Origin: Candidula unifasciata
Lineage: Eukaryota; Mollusca; Gastropoda; Stylommatophora; Geomitridae
Assembly: GCA_905116865.2 (NCBI GenBank)
Contig: CAJHNH020000809.1
Coordinates: 68,501-132,500 of the forward strand
DNA length: 64,000 nucleotides
Direction of reading: 5' to 3'
Position 1 is the stretch's first letter; each line of letters starts with the position of its first letter. Position numbers and translations under genes: made by a program. This document shows, one piece after another, positions 58,933 through 64,000 of this stretch. The notes beneath the pieces are model-generated. The model ran no database searches and was not told where the DNA came from. It saw nothing but the letters and a program-made list of their open reading frames with translations.

Positions 58933-59159
58933 GTAAGTTAGTTTTGTGCACTTTTATTTATGTTAGAGCATACTGTGACCTCAGACCACAGTTGTCCACC
59001 CTTGTGAAGTCATGGTCACAGTTTTCTGATGACTCAAACTACTCTTGTGTCAAGTACACTAATACACTGGGATTTTTATGTTGAGCAGTTATCTCCACCT
59101 GACTACAGCTCTCCATTCCTGTGACCTCACAGTTATAGTTTTCTGTCACATAGGTCTAA
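58933..59159. other. Intron start with a short duplicated block
   Basis: 58975-59030 and 59098-59150 are diverged copies (CCTGTGACCTCACAGTTATA versus TGAAGTCATGGTCACAGTTT). Confidence 0.5.
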
Positions 59160-60118
59160 CGAATCAACTTTAAGTTGACTGCAGGCTTCACCGTGTGTTT
59201 TATTATCTTCTTTGGCAGTGTTGAACAGATAGGTACGCCCGCGTGCACACTCGCATGCATTTCTCTTCAACTCATCTCGCGGATGATAATTCTACCAAGT
59301 GTTGGACAGACAAGCACGAGCATGCGCATGAGCACATGCGTGTGCACACACACACACGCACACACACACACACACACACACAAATGCAATTCTCTTATAC
59401 TGATCTGACAATTGATATTCTACCAAGTTTTTGACAGACAGGTGTGTGCATGTGCGCCCACAAATATATGTGTGCACACACACAGACACCGAGAAAGATA
59501 GTGAGAGAGATATGCATTTATCTTACACTGATCTCACAGATGATAATCTACGAATTGTTCGACAGACAGGCACACACATGCATTTTTCTTACACTGATTT
59601 CATGGATGATATTCTACCAAGTGTTGGACTGACAGGCGTGCGCACACCAATAAACACATGCATGCACACACACACACAGACACAGAATGAGAGAAAGAAA
59701 TGCATTTCTCTTACACTGATTTCACAGATGATATTCTACCAAGTGTTGGACAGACAGGCATGCACATGCCAACGAACACATATATACACACACACACACA
59801 TGCATGCACGCACACACACACACACACACAAACACAGAGTGAGAGAAAGATATGCATTTCTCTTACACTGATTTCACAGATAATATTCTACCAAGTGTTG
59901 GGCAGACAAGGACACACACACAAACACACACGCACGTATGCACGCACACGCGCGCGCACACTTTTCTAACACTGATTTCGTGGATGATATTCTACCAAGT
60001 GTTGGACTGACAGGCACACAGCACACACACATACGCGCATGTATGCACGCACTCACACACGCATGCATTTTTCTTTTACCGATCTTACATATTAAATTAT
60101 ACTAAGTGTTGGACAGAT
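59160..60118 (+). repeat. ~115-bp higher-order repeat with embedded CA microsatellites
   Basis: About eight units: TGCATTTCTCTTACACTGAT, CACAGATGATATTCTACCAA and GTGTTGGACAGACAGGC, joined by CA/CG-rich microsatellite of variable length. Confidence 0.88.
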
Positions 60119-60721
60119 AGGCATGTGCATACGTGTAGACGCATACACACCCACCCCCTCCCCACACACACATATGCTTACTCGTTTACACTCACACACA
60201 CACACACACACCCATACACACATTTCTCTTACACTGATCTCAGGGAAGACCACATACATAGTAAATACACACATACACATACAAACATCCACACACATGC
60301 CCACAATCACACATACACTGGCATAATATGTACATGCACACAAATATACACACATATTGATACATATATGCACACATACATTCATTACACACCCACACAC
60401 TTACACACATGCATGCTTGCATACATACATAAATACACACCATATACACCTACATACTTACATAGCTACATATGCATACATACATCCACATTCACCAACA
60501 TATATACATACACATACATACATCAATATGCAGTCACACCCACATACTTTCACAGCTTCATATACATACATATATTCATTCATACACACATATATATGCA
60601 CAGATGCACATACAATCATACATACATACATACATACATACATACATACATACATACATACATACATACATACATACATACATACATACATACATACATA
60701 CATACATACATACATACATAC
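60119..60721. repeat. CA-rich and (CATA)n microsatellite
   Basis: 60119-60600 is a mix of ACACAC and ACATAC words; 60608-60720 is nearly pure (CATA)n. Confidence 0.95.
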
Positions 60722-61011
60722 TAGGGCTGTACCGAATATTCGCTTCGGGGCCGAATAGTGGACCTAATAACTATTTGGTATTCGGCCGAATAGTTGCGGT
60801 CGGGCCGAATACGAATAGTGGTTACCTTACACCCGTTTCTGGATTGGTGAAAAATAAACATATCAAGATTTCCCACTTTGGTTCATGCTGTCAAGTGTTA
60901 TCTTTGTGCACCACCTACGAGCGTACCAAGTGAACGTATGTTTAGTACAGCTGGAAATACCTTCAGTGAGATGAGAAGCTGTCTTAATGCTGACAACATG
61001 GAACGCTAGTT

Positions 61012-61042
<31 letters not shown>

Positions 61043-61289
61043 AGGGGGGAAGCTAATGCCGCTTCAATGTATTAACTAAGCTGTCAGTGACAATTTACAA
61101 GTTTAGTTACTTGTTATAAAACTAAGAATACTTTCATTCCTAGGTATTAGTTACCACAGACTGACTGAAGGATGCAAAACATGAAATGTTTTTAAATGTT
61201 TACTATTCTATACTACATTTTGTGAAGTAAATTTCAGCGTACATTTGACATTATGGCTGGGTTTTTTTTTTTAGATCTATTTTATACAC

Positions 61290-62213
61290 TATTCGAAAAT
61301 GGAAGAATGGGCCTCCGTTTGAATAGTGGGAAGACAGAAGTAATGCTGGTATCAAATAAAATAATTATTCCTAAATGTGTAATAAAAGTCAATGTTTTTA
61401 TTTTGGGACAAGTACGGAAATTTAAGTATCTGGGCACATGGATAACATCAGAATGGAGATGCATAACTGAAATAAGAAACAGAATAGGACAGGCAGGTTA
61501 GTTGCGTATCCTTTACAGGACATAGCAGAACCAACCCCAACAGCCCCAGGCTGTTGTATGGGTTTTCTAGACAAATTTACGTCCAGTAGTTTGCCATTGC
61601 TATCTGGGCGGTCGGCTTTCTTGATAACACTGTCAAAACCAACACAAGGTGCATGGCCTGCAGCTGGGATCAAACCTGGCATCCCGGCATTTCGAAGCGT
61701 TCGCACTGACTTAGCCCCAGAGACGTCATAGGACAGGCAAAAACTGCATTTTATAAAATGAAGAACATCTTATGGAATATGAAGGTTAGAAAAAGAATTC
61801 TTGCTTGCTACATACATCCAGTTTTAACATATGGCTGTGAGTACTGGACAATCGGTAGGTAGACCAATTTTTGGAGGCCTCAGAGATGTGGCTTTACAGA
61901 ACAATGCTTAAAATACCTTGGACAGCAAACCAAGGGGTTTTGAAAGAGGCGGGAGCCCGAAGACAACTACTCACAGACATCAGAAAGAGACAGTCATCAT
62001 TTTTCGGCCATGTTATAAGATGAGGGAAAATGGAACATGTGGTAACCACTGGAAAGATATGTGGAAGTAGGGATAGAGAAAGACAACAAGAGAAGATGCT
62101 TGACAGTCTTGTAGCATGGCATGGAGGTGTGTCAGCACACGAACTAATACATGCTGCAGGAGATCGCAGATTGTGGTGAGGCATAATCGCCCATGCCATT
62201 CGGCAAGCACCTG
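61290..62213 (+). mobile_element. RTE-like LINE (family A), 5' truncated, inserted in the hAT element
   Basis: + strand: FENGRMGLRLNSGKTEVMLVS and FKYLGTWITSE at 61290-61460, then after the SINE the C-terminal part (YGCEYWT near 61830, GSRDRERQQEKML-type block near 62065). 3' tail GATGATGATGATGATT at 62210-62226. The same 3' sequence occurs in the minus-strand LINE at 14333-15181. Confidence 0.78.
61496..61727 (-). mobile_element. tRNA-derived SINE with 12-bp target-site duplication
   Basis: Flanked by ATAGGACAGGCA at 61484-61495 and 61728-61739. On the minus strand the 5' end holds an A-box-like GGGGCTAAGTCAGTGCGAAC and a B-box-like GGTTTGATCCC (61666-61676), then a tRNA-unrelated body with GCAAACTACTGG. 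232 bp, no poly-A; the 3' end reads TAAAGGATACGCAACTAAC. Confidence 0.88.
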
Positions 62214-62278
62214 ATGATGATGATGATTCACTATTCGTATTTGTATTCGGCCGAATAGTTGGTCCAGCTATTCGTATT

Positions 62279-62681
62279 CACATACAAACAAACATACAAA
62301 CAAACATACAAACAAACATACAAACAAACCTACAAACAAACATACAAACAAACAACCATACAGACAAACATACAAACAAACATACAAACATACAAACAAA
62401 CATACAAACAAACATACAAACAAACATACAAACAAACATACAAACATACAAACAAACATACAAACAAACATACATACAAACATACATACAAACATACAAA
62501 CAAACATACATACAAACATACATACAAACATACATACATACATAAATACATACACACACACACATACACACAAACACACAAACACACAAACACACAAACA
62601 CACACACAAACACACACACAAACACACACACAAACACACACACAAACACACACACAAACACACACACAAACACACACACAA

Positions 62682-62712
<31 letters not shown>

Positions 62713-62765
62713 AACACACACAAACACACACACAAACACACACACAAACACACACACACAAACAC

Positions 62766-62796
<31 letters not shown>

Positions 62797-63276
62797 AACA
62801 AACACACACACAAACAAACACACACACAAACAAACACACACACACACACAAACACACACACAAACAAACATACAAACAAACAAACATACAAACAAACAAA
62901 CAAACATACAAACAAACATACAAACAAACATACAAACAAACATACAAACAAACATACAAACAAACATACAAACAAACAAACATACAAACAAACAAACATA
63001 CAAACAAACATACAAACAAACATACAAACAAACATGCAAGCAAACAAACATACAAACAAACATACAAACATACAAACAAACATACAAACAAACATACAAA
63101 CAAACATACAAACAAACATACAAACAAACATACAAACAAACATACAAACATACAAACAAACATACAAACAAACATACAAACAAGCATACAAACAAACATG
63201 CAAACAAACATACAAACAAACATACATACACACAAACAAACACACAAACAAACATACACACAAACAAACATAGCAT
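62279..63276. repeat. 1-kb three-zone microsatellite
   Basis: Zone 1 (62279-62545) is (CATACAAACAAA)n, zone 2 (62546-62865) is (CACACACAAA)n, zone 3 (62866-63276) is (CATACAAACAAA)n again. The 313-365-residue open frames in five frames are artefacts. Confidence 0.97.
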
Positions 63277-63869
63277 ACGTGCGTAGGTGTGTGTTATCAG
63301 GGATAATAGGGTTGTATCAAATAATATATTGGTGTAATGGGAATCTTAGTTGTTAGAGTATAAACTTTGAGAATGAATTTGTGTTGTATGTGAGAATGCA
63401 CTACCCTGTTAGAACAGGTGAATGCAATTATGAGACTTAATTGAATTCTGGGATAAGATTCAGAAATAGAGTCATTTTGGAGGAAGTTGCAATTTTTTTA
63501 ACTGTCCAGGTCGGACATTGTTTTCTGCGGGGTTGCTGAAAGGCTGTGTGATCTGTTCTGTTTATGAGGATGTAGTTACGTTTCTATTGGTGAGGATTTT
63601 TCTGTACCACAGTTAGCAGCAGACTGTTTGATGTCTGTTTTAACTTCTGAGGACACAACTTTATTGAGTGAAGTGTTTTAATTGTTAAGGTCACCAGTGG
63701 AAATAATAGACTTATTATTATATATATTTTGTCATCATCATCATCTTGTGATGGGTACTTGATGTGAATGATATTAAAGTTTATGTGGCCTGCCACAAGT
63801 GCTTATTAGAGATAGCCACAGTTGTATTTGCTTCTGTGGGCCAAGTGTGACCAGGTGTTAAATTACACA
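63277..63869. other. Intron, nothing recognised
   Basis: No coding or repeat signal; the next LRP4 exon is not visible here. Confidence 0.5.
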
Positions 63870-64000
63870 GGACTGCAAGTTTTAGCAGCACATCCATTGA
63901 GGGGAGATTCAGCAGCACATCCATTGAGGAGAGATCCAGCAGCACATCCATTCAGGGAAGATCCAGCAGCACATCCATTGAGGGGAGATCCAGCAGCACA
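63870..64000 (+). repeat. ~32-bp minisatellite cut by the window end
   Basis: Four units containing AGCAGCACATCCATTGAGG and GGAGATCC; the array runs off the end. Confidence 0.9.

Larger units (their letters stand above)
60722..62279 (+). mobile_element. hAT-type DNA transposon remnant, split by nested insertions
   Basis: 5' end TAGGGCTGTACCGAATATTC with subterminal CTATTCGGCCGAATA-type palindromes, typical of hAT elements. In the + frame at 60880-61009, VPSERMFSTAGNTFSEMRS matches the C-terminal dimerisation (hATC) region of hAT transposases and ends in a stop. Similar subterminal palindromes reappear at 62228-62276 after the LINE insertion, but the extreme 3' inverted repeat is lost in the microsatellite. 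A G homopolymer lies at 61021-61042. Confidence 0.7.

Noticed and set aside
60125..60758. His/Thr-rich frames of 133-199 codons
   Set aside because: CATA/CACA microsatellite translation.
62259..63356. Open frames of 313-365 codons on both strands
   Set aside because: Pure microsatellite translation (Thr/Gln/Asn/Lys or Cys/Val/Phe repeats).

Overview
The window looks like intronic genomic DNA of an invertebrate animal, most likely a mollusc or another lophotrochozoan. That placement is an inference from the gene, the intron sizes and the mix of RTE-, I/Nimb-, Ty3/gypsy-, hAT- and piggyBac-type elements; nothing in the sequence fixes the species. Only about 1 kb of the 64 kb is host coding sequence. 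It is one gene on the + strand, an orthologue of LRP4 (low-density lipoprotein receptor-related protein 4, the agrin/MuSK co-receptor). Seven internal exons are visible, at 10478-10588, 15310-15426, 26008-26124 (three LDL-receptor class A modules), 26823-26951 (EGF-like), 47910-48035 (calcium-binding EGF), 55271-55501 and 58776-58932 (first YWTD beta-propeller). All have canonical AG/GT borders and all joining introns are phase 1; only the last exon leaves in phase 2. The 5' end (signal peptide and earlier LDLa modules) and the 3' end (other propellers, membrane segment, tail) lie outside the window.

Region by region. 1-9.7 kb: a decayed Ty3/gypsy-like retrotransposon (gag, CCHC knuckle, protease, RT remnant, RNase H), then a second RNase H fragment cut by a TTAA-flanked piggyBac-type element. 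9.7-15.5 kb: exons 1 and 2 in a field of minisatellites, with LINE and SINE insertions. 15.5-26 kb: two large VNTRs (one grown from the 3' end of a LINE), two small TTAA MITEs and three LINE fragments. 26-27 kb: exons 3 and 4 around a 27-bp minisatellite carrying repeated splice-donor-like motifs. 27-47.9 kb: a 21-kb intron with many LINE copies, the best preserved being an APE-RT-RNase H element at 32.76-36.6 kb (minus), and an unexplained phase-compatible exon candidate at 40.3 kb. 48-55 kb: a SINE-like repeat, a minus-strand gypsy-like pol with the unusual order integrase, RT, RNase H, and LINE fragments. 55-59 kb: propeller exons 6 and 7 separated by an AT-bounded composite repeat. 59-64 kb: a CA-rich higher-order repeat, long microsatellites and a three-deep nest (hAT > LINE > SINE).

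The most interesting signal is architectural. At four of the seven LRP4 exons (1, 2, 3 and 6) a minisatellite starts at, or across, the 5' splice site, so that repeat units carry copies of the donor region. At exons 1, 2 and 7 another minisatellite ends within about 0-80 bp of the 3' splice site. Other points of note are the possible Gmr1-like pol order in the gypsy elements, a SINE-like family that shares its 3' tail with a LINE family, and a VNTR derived from a LINE tail. No CRISPR array, rRNA gene or intact tRNA gene was seen.
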